DNA from: Sphingomonas sp. OV641
GTDB taxonomy: Bacteria; Pseudomonadota; Alphaproteobacteria; Sphingomonadales; Sphingomonadaceae
Assembly (NCBI RefSeq): GCF_900109205.1
Contig: NZ_FNZB01000005.1
Span: 62,001 to 126,000 of the forward strand
Length of the DNA: 64,000 nucleotides
Direction: 5' to 3'
In this document: positions 44,306 through 53,576 of the stretch, one piece after another
How the letters are laid out: each line of letters opens with the position of its first letter
How positions within the stretch are numbered: position 1 is the first letter of the stretch
Notes under the pieces: generated by a model
What the model saw: only the letters and a program-made list of their open reading frames with translations
The model's database searches: none
What the model was told of the DNA's origin: nothing
Position numbers and translations under genes: made by a program

Positions 44306-45424
44306 CTAGGAAATCGCACGCCGTCCCAAAGCCGGATCGTCTGTGAAGATCGCATCGACACCCGTTGCAAGATAGCGCTGCATCTCTGCAATGCTGCCTT
44401 CTTCGTTGCGCGCGGAAACGCCTTTGTCGCTGCGAAAATCGGCGGCCAGGAACTGATTTTCCGGGCGGAAGGTCCAGATGCTGACGAGAAGGCCCGCCGC
44501 ATGTGCGGCATCGACGAGCCCCGTGGGTTTTGTCAGGCGCTGATCCTCGTCCACAGGAATGATCATCCGGACATGGGGCGCAAGATAATCTGCATAGCTG
44601 GCGATTTCGGAAAGACCTGCGGGCGTCAGCATATCGCGATAGAAGCGCTTGTTGCCCGCCGCCTGCACATCGGCCGGCATCTGGGCCGGGTCGCCGATCA
44701 ACTGGGCCAGCTGGATGTTGGGATAGGCGCCGATCCTGCCGCGCAACGCGCGTAGATTAGCGACCTCGAACGACTGGATGGCGAACGGCGCGCGTTGCAG
44801 ATAGGCGCTCTTGCCGATGATATCGATCAGCCGCTGCTCCTGTTGCAGGCCGATGCCTGCGAAATAGGTGGAATGCTTGATCTCCGGGATCAGGCCGATG
44901 GTCCGGCCGCGCGCGGCGGATTCGGCCGCCACGAAATCGGCGATTTCCTCCATCGACACGATCTGGAATGCGCCGTCATAGGATTGGCTTTCGGGCCGTA
45001 TGGCGCCCAGCCGCTCTTTCGCGCGTAACGTCTTGAGTTCCGCGAAGGTGAAATCCTCCGTGAACCAACCTTCCTGTCGCTCGCCGTCGATCGTTTTGAC
45101 CGTCTTGCGCGCGGCAAAATCGGCCCGGGCGGCAACGTCGCTGGTTTCCGCGATATTATTCTCGTGCCGCGCGACCAGCACGCCGTCCTTCGTAGCGACC
45201 AGGTCAGGCTCGACATAGTCGGCCCCGTCTTGGATCGCCTTGGCATAGGCGGCAAGCGTATGTTCTGGGCGCAGCGCCGACGCGCCGCGATGGGCGATGA
45301 GCAGCGGCGGACCCTTGCGACGGGCAGGGGCGGCGATCGCTGCCCCCACATCCGTCGCAAATGCGGCGGTCAGGCCGGCACCCGCCTGAAGCAGCGAACG
45401 GCGGGATACCGACCTGTCCTGCAT
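44306..45424 (-). CDS. Tat-exported glycerophosphodiester phosphodiesterase
   Basis: This 372-residue protein starts at the ATG 45424, overlapping the TonB receptor stop (TGATG). A twin-arginine signal, VSRRSLLQAGAGLTAAF, targets it to the periplasm. Catalytic-domain motifs are LLIAHRGASALRPEHTLAAY, GADYVEPDLVATKDGVLVA with RHE following, PEIKHSTYF and GVDAIFTDDP. It hydrolyses glycerophosphodiesters to glycerol 3-phosphate and an alcohol (GlpQ-type), consistent with scavenging of substrates imported by the coupled receptor. Confidence 0.9.
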   Translation of the reverse strand: MQDRSVSRRSLLQAGAGLTAAFATDVGAAIAAPARRKGPPLLIAHRGASALRPEHTLAAYAKAIQDGADYVEPDLVATKDGVLVARHENNIAETSDVAARADFAARKTVKTIDGERQEGWFTEDFTFAELKTLRAKERLGAIRPESQSYDGAFQIVSMEEIADFVAAESAARGRTIGLIPEIKHSTYFAGIGLQQEQRLIDIIGKSAYLQRAPFAIQSFEVANLRALRGRIGAYPNIQLAQLIGDPAQMPADVQAAGNKRFYRDMLTPAGLSEIASYADYLAPHVRMIIPVDEDQRLTKPTGLVDAAHAAGLLVSIWTFRPENQFLAADFRSDKGVSARNEEGSIAEMQRYLATGVDAIFTDDPALGRRAIS

Positions 45425-47880
45425 CAGTAGTTCACCGACAATGTGGCGAACCACTGGCGCGGCGGGATTGGGTAGACATTGTAATTGTTGGTGTTCGCAC
45501 TCGCCTGCACCGTCGATGCACCCGTCGTGTCGAACAGGTTGGTGACGTTCAGGCTGATCTCTGCCTTTTGCAGGCCGACCATGCTGGCGGGCAGGCGATA
45601 AGCGATCCGGGCGCTGGCCTGGAACACCGACTTGACCGATGCATCGTTGGTAAAGGTGGTGAAACGGCGGCCGACATAGTCGCCGATCATCTGGGCATCG
45701 AAATCGCCGAGCGTCAGCGTCGCGACCGTCTTGTTCATCCACTTCGGGCTGACCGGGATCAGCTTGCCGCCGGTGGGCACGACGCCGCCCACGGTCGCGA
45801 TGCCGCCGATCCGCGTGCCGGTCGCGGCGCCAGTGATAGTGCTATAGTCGCTGTCGTAGATGGAGCGGTTGTAGGACACGGCGTTGTAGAGCGAGAAGAC
45901 CTGCCCGAAGCGCAGCGTCAGCGCCGCGTCGATACCGTCCGTCTTCACGCCGCCGACGTTGAACACGGCGGGTGTGCCGCCGCTGATGCCACTGCCGCCG
46001 ATGCCGCCGATCGCGCCGGGAGGCGTGATGCCAAGCAGGCGATCGCTGAAATCGACATGATAATAGTTCACCTGCGCTTCGATCCCGGTCAGGAACGAAC
46101 TGTCGATGGTCCGGCGGCTGCGTAGGCCGATTTCATAGACCCAGGAGGTTTCGGGGCGGCCATTGAACTTCAGATTGTCGAATGCCGCCTGGCTGCCGCT
46201 GCTCCACGGCGTGACGCCGCCGCCGCCATAAGGCTGGAAGTGGCGCAGGTTCTTCTGCACGTTGACATAGACCTGCTCGCTGTCGGTGAAGTCCCACTTC
46301 GCGCCGATCGCGGGCAGGAACCAGCGCTTGGTGTTGATCTCGCCTTCGGGCAGGGCGCTTGCCGAACCAGGCAGCGATCCGATGATCGGCTGGACCGGGA
46401 AGGTGCCGCTGGCAAATTGCAGGCTGGACTTGAAACCGCCCTGGACCAGCAGGCTGGGCGTGACCTGCCAGCTGTCCTGCACATGAAGTTGCAGAACATT
46501 GGTGCGCATCTCGCTGGCATATTGGGTGAACAGCGGATCATGCGGCGGCAGCGAATAGGGGTTGTAGTCCTGCGGCCGGGTCACATTGAGCGCATACCAG
46601 TTCCGATAGGCGGCCGAGCTGTTATATTCGTACCACGCACCAAGCTGAATCTGATGGTTGCCCAACGTCGCGTCGATCGAGGACAGGATGCCGCCGCGAT
46701 CGATGCGATATTCGGTGGTACGGATCGCATAGCCCGAATTGCCGGTGGCCGTCTTCAGATTCTGGCCGGGGAAATAGAGCGAGAACAGGTTGGGCAGGCC
46801 CGCGACCGTGATCGGTCCGGCGACGATGCCCGCGCCGTCATTATTATGATAATATACCTGGTTCGACCAGTCGACTTGGTCGGACAGATGGGCCTGATAT
46901 TTGATGTAGCCCAGATAATCGGTCCGGATCGCGGCGCTGTAATAGTTGCGATAATTCTGCGCCTCGGCGGCCGGCACATTGCCGCTGGCGTTCAGATAAG
47001 CGACCGCGCCGGCGAAATCGGGGTAGAAGAAGGGGCGGGTATAGGGCTGATAGGCCTGCGCCGCATTGGTAGGGTTCTTGAAGACGGTGGTCGCGTCCTC
47101 ATTGGGTTCCTGCTTGTCGGAATAGCTGAAATAGGCGGTCAGCTTGCCATTGCTGTCGTCATGGACGAATTTGGCGTTGGCGGCCCAGCCCTTCTGCTTG
47201 CCGCGGAAATCCCAGGCGCGCGCACGCTGGCGCAGGACCGAGACATAGCCGCTATTGCCGTCGCCAAACTCGCCGCTGTCGAGGCGAACGAATGTGCGGG
47301 CCGTCCCGTAGCTGCCGAAAGTGTGGTTCAACTGTGCGCCCATCTGCTGGCGCGGATCGCTGGAGAAATTCTCGATCCCGCCGCCCAGGTTGCTGGTCGA
47401 CGCGATGCCCAGTTCCGCGGTGCCGGTGGCGACAACGACGCTGCCGACATTTTCGGAGATGATAGCGCGCTGCGGAGAGAGGCCGTTGAAATTGCCGTAG
47501 CTCTGATCGCCCAGCGGCACGCCGTCCAGGGTATGGCCCAACTGCTGAGCGCTGAAGCCATGGATGAAGAGCGAGGCGTTCTGCTCGTTGTTGCCCCACG
47601 GATCGGCAGTCACATACATGACACCCGGCAGGGTCTGGATCGCCTTGAACGGCGCAACGCCCGGCAGGATCTTCTGGATTTCGGTTGTGGTAATGGCGGT
47701 CGCAGAGCGTGTAGCCTTAACACCGGTCACGACGATGGACGTTGCCTCGCCATCGACCTGCGCCGCTTGGTCTGCTGCGGGCGTGGGCGTCTGCGAAAAA
47801 GCGGGCGCGCTTACTACCAGAGCGAGCAGGCCGGCACTGCCTAGCAGGCAGGCGCGCGAACGCGTGTGCAAAATATTCAT
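45424..47880 (-). CDS. TonB-dependent outer-membrane receptor
   Basis: This 818-residue protein has the start at 47880, chosen because it gives a signal peptide (MNILHTRSRACLLGSAGLLA... APAFSQ) with GGGGGATATT upstream; earlier in-frame starts add 50 residues without a signal. A TonB-box-like TSIVVTGVKA is followed by a plug domain (LPGVMYVTADPWGNN, LFIHGFSAQQLGHTLDGVPL) and a beta-barrel ending in RQWFATLSVNY with the terminal aromatic. Coupled to the GDPD gene, so an organophosphate or phospholipid-derived substrate is likely but unproven. Confidence 0.92.
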   Translation of the reverse strand: MNILHTRSRACLLGSAGLLALVVSAPAFSQTPTPAADQAAQVDGEATSIVVTGVKATRSATAITTTEIQKILPGVAPFKAIQTLPGVMYVTADPWGNNEQNASLFIHGFSAQQLGHTLDGVPLGDQSYGNFNGLSPQRAIISENVGSVVVATGTAELGIASTSNLGGGIENFSSDPRQQMGAQLNHTFGSYGTARTFVRLDSGEFGDGNSGYVSVLRQRARAWDFRGKQKGWAANAKFVHDDSNGKLTAYFSYSDKQEPNEDATTVFKNPTNAAQAYQPYTRPFFYPDFAGAVAYLNASGNVPAAEAQNYRNYYSAAIRTDYLGYIKYQAHLSDQVDWSNQVYYHNNDGAGIVAGPITVAGLPNLFSLYFPGQNLKTATGNSGYAIRTTEYRIDRGGILSSIDATLGNHQIQLGAWYEYNSSAAYRNWYALNVTRPQDYNPYSLPPHDPLFTQYASEMRTNVLQLHVQDSWQVTPSLLVQGGFKSSLQFASGTFPVQPIIGSLPGSASALPEGEINTKRWFLPAIGAKWDFTDSEQVYVNVQKNLRHFQPYGGGGVTPWSSGSQAAFDNLKFNGRPETSWVYEIGLRSRRTIDSSFLTGIEAQVNYYHVDFSDRLLGITPPGAIGGIGGSGISGGTPAVFNVGGVKTDGIDAALTLRFGQVFSLYNAVSYNRSIYDSDYSTITGAATGTRIGGIATVGGVVPTGGKLIPVSPKWMNKTVATLTLGDFDAQMIGDYVGRRFTTFTNDASVKSVFQASARIAYRLPASMVGLQKAEISLNVTNLFDTTGASTVQASANTNNYNVYPIPPRQWFATLSVNY

Positions 47881-48493
47881 GACCCAATATCCCCCAAGCA
47901 GCGCGCAATTTCGCACTTGCAGCATCGCGTTAAATGGAGCGAGTTGCGATTTCCGGTCCGTTTCGGGTCGATTTGATGACATTTGGGCGGCGGACATGTT
48001 GCATTGCGTCCTGACGCTTATGATGGCGGTCAAGGTGCGGTGTAGGTCCGAATTTCGGCGAGAGATATCAGGCGTGGCTGTGTATTGGTCCGTCTGCGCT
48101 CAGTAAGTAGCCCAAGCTTTTCGGTAAGGGGAAAGTTCGCAGGCGAGCATCGGGCATTGTGCAGCAAATGACGATAGTGGGTTGGGCTCAGAGACTATTT
48201 TCTCCCGAGCCGATAGTTGTTGTGCCCGGTTGCTATGCCGTGAGTCAGTTTTACGGATAGAATCTCTCGTACAAAAAAGTCCGCGTCGTAATTTGTAACT
48301 CAATCATCATCAGATCCTGCAAGGCGGTCGTTCCATGTCAGCGACAAGCCGTTCATGAAAGGAGCAAGAAAAGCGCCTTTGAGCGCCAGCGACCTCGCGG
48401 TCTTTTCCTCGTCGATGTGGATGTACCAAGGCAATCGAGACTCCTTGGTCCCGATACTGCTGCGCCGGGAACTGGTGCTCATCCTGTTGCTCT
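47881..48493. other. Upstream region of the TonB-GDPD operon, no gene supported
   Basis: The region is divergent between the TonB receptor and the MFS remnant. Short frames here (67-80 codons) have no ribosome binding site or family pattern. It must contain the TonB operon promoter, but I cannot point to a convincing -35/-10 pair. Confidence 0.4.
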
Positions 48494-48923
48494 ATGCGGG
48501 CGCTCGGCGCCGCCGACGCGGCAGAAGGGGCGGTGACGCTCTTCTTCATAGAGGAGGCACTGGGGATTCACGGGTGGACCGGGGCGCTGCTGCTGGCCCA
48601 TCTGCTCATCCGCAGTTTCGCATGGGGTGCGGACTATATAGCTGCTGCGGGCGATGGTGTCGGATCTGGTGCGATCGGGCGGCAATGGCTTTGCTGCCAC
48701 GCACTATGCGCCGTTCAATGTCGCGAACAAGCTCGCCGCCGCGCTGGGCGTTTTCGGGGCGCTCACGGCGCTCGCCTTTATCGGCTTCCTGCCGGGTGCC
48801 GCGCATGGGCTAGGCGAAACCACCTTGCGGGCGATCTACGCGCTGCCCTCATGCCTGGCTGGCCTCATCGGCCTGCTGGCACTGCGCCGGATCGCTCCGA
48901 CGCAGTGCCGTTCGGTCAGCTGA
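48494..48923 (+). pseudogene. MFS/GPH-type transporter remnant
   Basis: Two in-order pieces in different frames: AEGAVTLFFIEEALGIHGWT with GALLLAHLLI, then from 48654 MVSDLVRSGGNGFAATHYAP with FNVANKLAAALGVF and a last helix pair. They match separate parts of a 12-helix sugar/cation symporter-like protein, so several hundred codons between are deleted. It ends eight bases inside the convergent phoD-like gene. Confidence 0.6.
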
Positions 48924-50616
48924 TCTCCCAGCCGCTCAACCCATCTTCGGCGATCCGTGCGCTGGCATGGCGCGCGATGTCGAGCTTTCCGATCGCCTGG
49001 CGCGGCGTTAGGACGCGGACGAAGTCGGCCTCCACCCGGTCGCGTGTCAGCGATACCGTTACGAAACCAACGGCATTGGTGTCGCACCAGCGTATATCGC
49101 GATTGTCGTGGACAAAGGCGTCGCCGACCGGCCCCGACGGCAGGAGCAGTTCCCCGATCGAAGGACCGGTCAGCGTGGAGGCGGAAAGCTCGAGACCAAT
49201 CCGGCGGTCCCCGCGATGGGGTTCGTTGATCCAGGCCATGTGACTGTCGCCCGACAGCACGAGCAGGTTCGCGCCGCTTTTCTCGAACTGGTCGTACAGC
49301 TTGTCCCGCTCGCCGGCATAGCCGTCCCAGGAATCGACATTGAGAAGCGGCAGGCCATAGCGCGTCAGGGCGTACATCGGCGCCAGCGCTACCTTGCCAT
49401 CGGGAAACTTCGTCAGATCGGGATAGACGTAGCTGGACAGGATGGTCGCGCTGCCGAACAGGAACCACGGGCGGCGAGCATCCTTATGGGCCTTCAGTTC
49501 GTCCGCCAGCCATGCGCATTGTTCCGCGCCGATCATTTCGCGCGCGGGATCGGCAAGTTTCTCGCGGAAGGCTGCGACATCGGGTTCGCGCGTGACGCCT
49601 TGCGGCAGGGCCTTGAGGTCGAGTGTCTTGAGTTCCGCCGGGTCGGATATCACCCGCTCCCCACTGCCGCGCCGGTCGACAACATGCCAGTCGAGATCCT
49701 TGGCCAGCGACAATTGCTGCTGGCGGGCCTTGAGCCGGGTTTCGGGCAGGGCCAGCGTCGCGAGATCGCCGAACGCGAAGCTGCGGGTGATGCCATAGGG
49801 ATCGGAAGTGACAGGATCGCGGATCGGCATCCATTCCAGGTAGGCCTGAACCGCCGCAGCCTTGCGCTCCTCCCAGTCGCCGTTGGCCGCCGGATCGTGA
49901 TGCTGGGCACCATGCATCCAGTCGTCGTTCGCGATTTCATGGTCGTCCCACATGCAAATCCACGACGCGCGGGCATGGGCGTCGCGCAGGGCCGGATCAC
50001 GACGCCACTGTGCATAGCGTGCGCGATAGTCGGCGAGCGTGACCGTGTCGTGCGTTGGCTCGATCGCCCGAACATCCATGAGTGCGGGCATCGAGTTGGC
50101 GCCATATTCGTAAATATAGTCGCCCACGAAGAGGATGAGGTCCACCGCTTCCCGATCGGCAATGGCCCGGTAGGCGTGAAATTCGCCGAACATATACATG
50201 GCGCAGCAGGCGAGCACGATATCGAGACGATCGATGCGTCCCGTTGGCAGGGTTTTTGCCCGCCCGATCGCCGATACCGTGTCCATGGCACGGAAGCGGT
50301 AGAAATATTCGCGGCCCGCCTTCAGGCCGGAGGCGATCACCTTGACCGTATGGTCCCGCGCCGCCGATGTGCTGAACGATCCGCGCGCAGCGATGCGCGT
50401 GAACAGTTCATCCTCGGCCATTTCCCATGTGCCGCTGACCGGCCCATGGGCAGGATCGGTCACGCGGGTCCACAGCAGGACGCTGTCGGCATGCGGATCG
50501 CCGCTCGCCACGCCATGCGCGAAGACCATGTTCGTTTTTGCCCCGGCGGGACCGGCGGCGAGCAAAAGCCCGCCCGCCGCCGATCCCGCAAGAACGCCGC
50601 GCCGCGTCAGCGCCAT
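48916..50616 (-). CDS. phoD: PhoD-family alkaline phosphatase/phosphodiesterase
   Basis: This 566-residue protein has a Tat signal, LTRRGVLAGSAAGGLLLAAG. The N-terminal PhoD domain (VFAHGVASGDPHADSVLLWT) is followed by the metallophosphatase core: LFVGDYIYEYG, WICMWDDHEIANDDW, VLSGDSHMAWIN. These carry the Fe/Ca ligands of PhoD enzymes. It removes phosphate from mono- and diesters in the periplasm. The ATG overlaps the stop of a truncated TonB receptor gene, mirroring the receptor-enzyme pairing of the neighbouring GDPD operon. Confidence 0.9.
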   Translation of the reverse strand: MALTRRGVLAGSAAGGLLLAAGPAGAKTNMVFAHGVASGDPHADSVLLWTRVTDPAHGPVSGTWEMAEDELFTRIAARGSFSTSAARDHTVKVIASGLKAGREYFYRFRAMDTVSAIGRAKTLPTGRIDRLDIVLACCAMYMFGEFHAYRAIADREAVDLILFVGDYIYEYGANSMPALMDVRAIEPTHDTVTLADYRARYAQWRRDPALRDAHARASWICMWDDHEIANDDWMHGAQHHDPAANGDWEERKAAAVQAYLEWMPIRDPVTSDPYGITRSFAFGDLATLALPETRLKARQQQLSLAKDLDWHVVDRRGSGERVISDPAELKTLDLKALPQGVTREPDVAAFREKLADPAREMIGAEQCAWLADELKAHKDARRPWFLFGSATILSSYVYPDLTKFPDGKVALAPMYALTRYGLPLLNVDSWDGYAGERDKLYDQFEKSGANLLVLSGDSHMAWINEPHRGDRRIGLELSASTLTGPSIGELLLPSGPVGDAFVHDNRDIRWCDTNAVGFVTVSLTRDRVEADFVRVLTPRQAIGKLDIARHASARIAEDGLSGWEIS

Positions 50617-51116
50617 CAGAAACGCGCCCCGAGCGAAACGCCCCAGGTGCGCGGCGTGCCGCTGAATGCCTGCGTCGCCGATCCGCCGGTCGTGTAATCG
50701 ACATCGGCGATGTTGCGCACGAAGCCGGCCACGGTCCAGCGCTGGTCGATCTTGAGATCGATGCGCGCATTGACGAGCGCGAAGTCCCCGACCGGCGCCG
50801 TATTGTCGAGATCGCCATAATAGGCATCGACGTAGCGGGCATCGACCTGAGGCGTCAGCGTCATGCGATCGTTCAGCGCGAACTCGTAGCGGATCGAGCC
50901 GTTCAGCGTCATGTTCGGCGCGAACGGCAAGTCGTTGCCCAGGCGCGCCTTTTCGGCAGCGGTGATCGCCTCGATCGCGGTGACCTTCGTGTCGAGCAGC
51001 GCGACGCCGAAATTGATGGTCATCGGGCGCACCGGGCGGATCGTGAAGCTGGCCTCGCCGCCATAGCTGCGCGCCTTGCCCACATTGGTGCGTACGCTGG
51101 TGGTGGCGCCATCATA
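50616..51116 (-). pseudogene. TonB-dependent receptor, C-terminal barrel fragment
   Basis: The last ~165 residues of a receptor barrel (YGGEASFTIRPVRPMTINFG, LNGSIRYEFALNDRMTLTPQ, LKIDQRWTVAGFVRNIADVD, ending GVSLGARF with the terminal Phe). The gene is cut at 51117 by transposon-like end E4. Different in sequence from the complete receptor at 45424-47880. Promoter and signal are gone, so phoD downstream may now depend on the element for expression. Confidence 0.85.
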
Positions 51117-51118
51117 GG

Positions 51119-51411
51119 TGTAGGCGCTTGCAATCATAGCGGCGTGTGCTCGCAAACAGCCTGATTTCCTGCTCACGCTTTCTGCCACTGGCGGGGAGCG
51201 TCCTGCTCGAATTATCTGCCAGTGTGCTCGCCATCATCCGGCGCTGCTTGCAAACGGGGCGTTGTGCTCACGCTCCGTGCCAATGGGCTCTCCAAACCCG
51301 TAGCCGGCAAGCGCTTTTGCGAAGCAGGTTTCCAGAACAGTTCTGACAAGCGGCGGGCCGCAGAAATGCGTTGTCGTCATGGCCCGCCCGCGAGGTCGTC
51401 AGAAAGGAAGG
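51119..51411 (-). repeat. 293-base inverted repeat, right copy (end E4)
   Basis: Inverted, nearly identical copy of 43780-44072, extending from the terminal TGTAGG to GAAAGGAAGG at 51411. Confidence 0.8.
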
Positions 51412-51474
51412 TTTTCGCGAACAGGGCCGGCGCGTCGTGCTAGGCGATGGAACCCCGCAAGCGGACAGGATGCG

Positions 51475-51735
51475 ATGACCAGGACCGAAATGCTGGAAAC
51501 GATGAAGCGTCTCGACGCCCATGCGAACGCCCTGTTGCTTACCGGGGCCTCCGATATCGATCTGCTCGGCGGCATGTTCGACGTGATGCCCGACTTCAAG
51601 GCGTTGCTCGACGCCGGATACGGCGGTGAAATCGACAAGAACGCTGGTCGCTTCCCCGGTTTGCATCGCTACGCCGTCATGCTCTCCAATGTCGCCGAGG
51701 GGATCGCGGAAGGTTCCATCCGGGTGCCGCGCTGA
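51475..51735 (+). CDS. Small hypothetical protein inside element C, 86 aa
   Basis: It begins MTRTEMLETMKRLDAHANAL, has AGGA six bases upstream of the ATG, and contains GGMFDVMPDFKALLDAGYGG. It is acidic, soluble and without recognised motif. It is the only complete gene within the 793-bp element. Its composition is similar to surroundings. Confidence 0.5.
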   Translation: MTRTEMLETMKRLDAHANALLLTGASDIDLLGGMFDVMPDFKALLDAGYGGEIDKNAGRFPGLHRYAVMLSNVAEGIAEGSIRVPR

Positions 51736-51911
51736 CGCCCTGTTTCGCTGGCAGGGGATGTGAGCAGACCTTTATGATTGCGAGCAGCGCAGGATGATGG
51801 CGAGCACACTGGCAGATAGCGCGAGCAGATCGCCGAGCCGGTTGTCAGATAATCCGAGCAAAAAAAGGCTCTGTTTGCAAGCAAACGCCGCTACGATTGC
51901 AAGCACCTACA

Positions 51912-52936
51912 CCTATCTGTCGGCGCTGGCGGCGATCGTCGATTGCCATACCGCGCATCCGCTCGCGGCGGTCTGGGGACCGGGCGATACATCGTCGTCG
52001 GACGGGCAGTTCTTTCGTGCCGGTGGTCAGGGCGAGGCCCGCGCCGATCACAACGCCCGCTATGGCACCGAACCAGGCGTGCTGTTCTACACCCACGTCA
52101 CCGACCGCTTCACGCCGTTCCACACCAAGGTCATCGCCGCCAATGCCGGCGAGGCCGCGCATGTCCTCGACGGCCTGCTCGACCATGAAAGCGAGCTGGT
52201 CATCCGCGAACATGCGACCGATACCGCCGGCGCGGTCGATCATGTCTTCGGCCTGTGCCATCTGCTCGGCTTCCGCTTCGCGCCCCGCATCCGCGACCTC
52301 AACGAGCGCCGGCTCTACAGCCTGTCGCCGCTCGACTCGTGGCCGACGCTGCGCCCGCTCGTCGCCGGTCCGGTCAAGATCCGCGCGATCGAGGAGAACT
52401 GGGACGAAACCCTGCGCCTTGCCGCCTCGATCCGCGCCGGCACGGTGAGCGCCTCGGTCATGCTCCGCAAGCTGGCGGGCTTCCCGCGTCAGAACTCGGT
52501 CGCCCGCGCGCTGCGGGAGATAGGTCGGATCGAACGCACCCTGTTCATGCTCGACTGGTTCGATGATCCCGACCAGCGTCGTCGCACCGGCAGCATTCTC
52601 AACAAGGGCGAGGCCCGCAACGCGCTCGCCCGCGCCATCTTCTTCAACCGCCTCGGCGAACTGCGCGACCGCACCTTCGAGAACCAGCGCCATCGCGCCT
52701 CCGGCCTGACCCTCGTCACCGCGGCCATGACGCTCTGGAACACCGTCTATCTCGACCGAGCTGTCCGTCATCTGCGCGGCAGCGGCGTCGACGTGCCCGA
52801 CGAGCTGCTCGCCCACGTCGCCCCTCTGGGCTGGGAGCATATCGGCCTCACCGGCGACTATCTCTGGGGCGAGATCGACAAACCTCGCGAGCGGTTCAGG
52901 CCGCTGCGCCTCCACCAGCAAAGCCGGGACGCTTAG
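51912..52936 (+). pseudogene. tnpA: Tn3-family transposase TnpA, C-terminal third
   Basis: About 341 codons: YLSALAAIVDCHTAHPLAAV, TSSSDGQFFRAGG, GVLFYTHVTDRFTPFHTKV, NSVARALREIGRIERTLFML, RTFENQRHRASGLTL and APLGWEHIGLTGDYLW. These are the conserved catalytic-half blocks of Tn3 transposases of ~1000 aa. The first two thirds are lost at element end E5 (51911). The stop codon lies within the 38-bp terminal repeat that follows. Confidence 0.9.
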
Positions 52937-52969
52937 CGTACGTTTTCGACCATCCTCTCACCGGTCCCC
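52932..52969 (-). repeat. 38-bp Tn3-family terminal inverted repeat
   Basis: Read inward from 52969 it begins GGGGACCGGTGAGAGGATGG and ends ACGTACGCTAAG, exactly 38 bases. It differs from the ends at 30159 and 39111, so it belongs to a second Tn3-type transposon. No left partner was found in the window. Confidence 0.85.
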
Positions 52970-53026
52970 GTATTGCCTCAAACGGCGATAGCCTAAAGTG
53001 GAGAGTTTTATTTTGGGAGATCAGGA

Positions 53027-53497
53027 ATGAACATCGGGATGAAGACGATCATGGCGTTGTCAATTGCTCTGCCCGCCGCGGCGTGGGCGCAGTCTGACGC
53101 TCGAGCCGCTGATGCGCGCGCCGTGAAGGCTGTGCTGTCGTCGTACAAGAAGGCGATCGAAAAGCTTGACGCCGCTGGAACCGAGCGACTGTTCACGACC
53201 AACGCGCAGATTTTCGAGACAGGAGCATCTGAGGGCAGCTACACCACGTACTTGGCTCATCATCTCGGTCCCGAGCTGAAGCAGTTCAAATCGTTCCGTT
53301 TCTCAGACTACAAGGTCGACGTCCGCTTCGAGGGACCGGTTGCCCTTGCAACCGAAACCTACCGTTACCGGATTCAGCCCAAAACCGGTGAGGCGGCCGA
53401 ACGGCTCGGTGTTGCCTCAAGCGTACTTAAAAAGGTGGGCGGCAGCTGGAAGATCGTGTCCATGCACAACAGTGCTCGTAAGCCGAAGGGAAGCTAA
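53027..53497 (+). CDS. Periplasmic NTF2-like (SnoaL/DUF4440-type) protein
   Basis: This 156-residue protein has a signal peptide ending PAAAWAQSD. The mature part has AVLSSYKKAIEKLDAAGTER, LFTTNAQIFETG, a beta-sheet core and VLKKVGGSWKIVSMHNSARK, the cone-shaped NTF2 pattern seen in many alphaproteobacterial exported proteins. GGGAGATCAG precedes the ATG. Ligand unknown. It lies just outside the Tn3-type end. Confidence 0.75.
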   Translation: MNIGMKTIMALSIALPAAAWAQSDARAADARAVKAVLSSYKKAIEKLDAAGTERLFTTNAQIFETGASEGSYTTYLAHHLGPELKQFKSFRFSDYKVDVRFEGPVALATETYRYRIQPKTGEAAERLGVASSVLKKVGGSWKIVSMHNSARKPKGS

Positions 53498-53576
53498 TGG
53501 AGGTAGGCGGAGGCTGGGGCGTGAACGTATTTCTCAGCAGGGATTAACGACTCAGGGAGGTGCTTTCGGGATTGCG

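Larger units (their letters stand above)
51119..51911. mobile_element. AGCA-array-bounded element C (ends E4 and E5)
   Basis: Left end E4: TGTAGGCGCTTGCAATCATA at 51119, TGCT cores at 51147, 51170, 51204, 51225, 51245, 51265. Right end E5: AGCA cores at 51763, 51783, 51803, 51824, 51857, 51880, 51902, ending GCACCTACA at 51911. Spacings 22, 23, 34, 21, 20, 20 against 20, 20, 21, 33, 23, 22: the same array in mirror image. The outer flanks extend the inverted repeat (ATAGG / CCTAT). It carries one small gene and no transposase, and separates a TonB fragment from a Tn3 transposase fragment. Confidence 0.7.

Noticed and set aside
46240..47844. 534-codon plus-strand frame opposite the TonB receptor
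   Set aside because: No start context and no domain; the minus strand encodes a complete receptor with signal, plug and terminal aromatic residue.
47940..48070. Pho-box upstream of the TonB-GDPD operon
   Set aside because: Only loose matches to CTGTCAT-like halves with wrong spacing; not enough to report.
48100..48303. 67-codon minus-strand frame between the TonB receptor and the MFS remnant
   Set aside because: No ribosome binding site, no homology pattern, and it sits in a likely promoter interval.
49108..50697. 529-codon plus-strand frame opposite phoD
   Set aside because: Shadow of the PhoD gene, whose metal-binding motifs are intact on the minus strand.
51114..51916. ATAGG/CCTAT flanks as a target-site duplication of element C
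   Set aside because: They are inverted, not direct, so they extend the terminal repeat and do not show a duplication.
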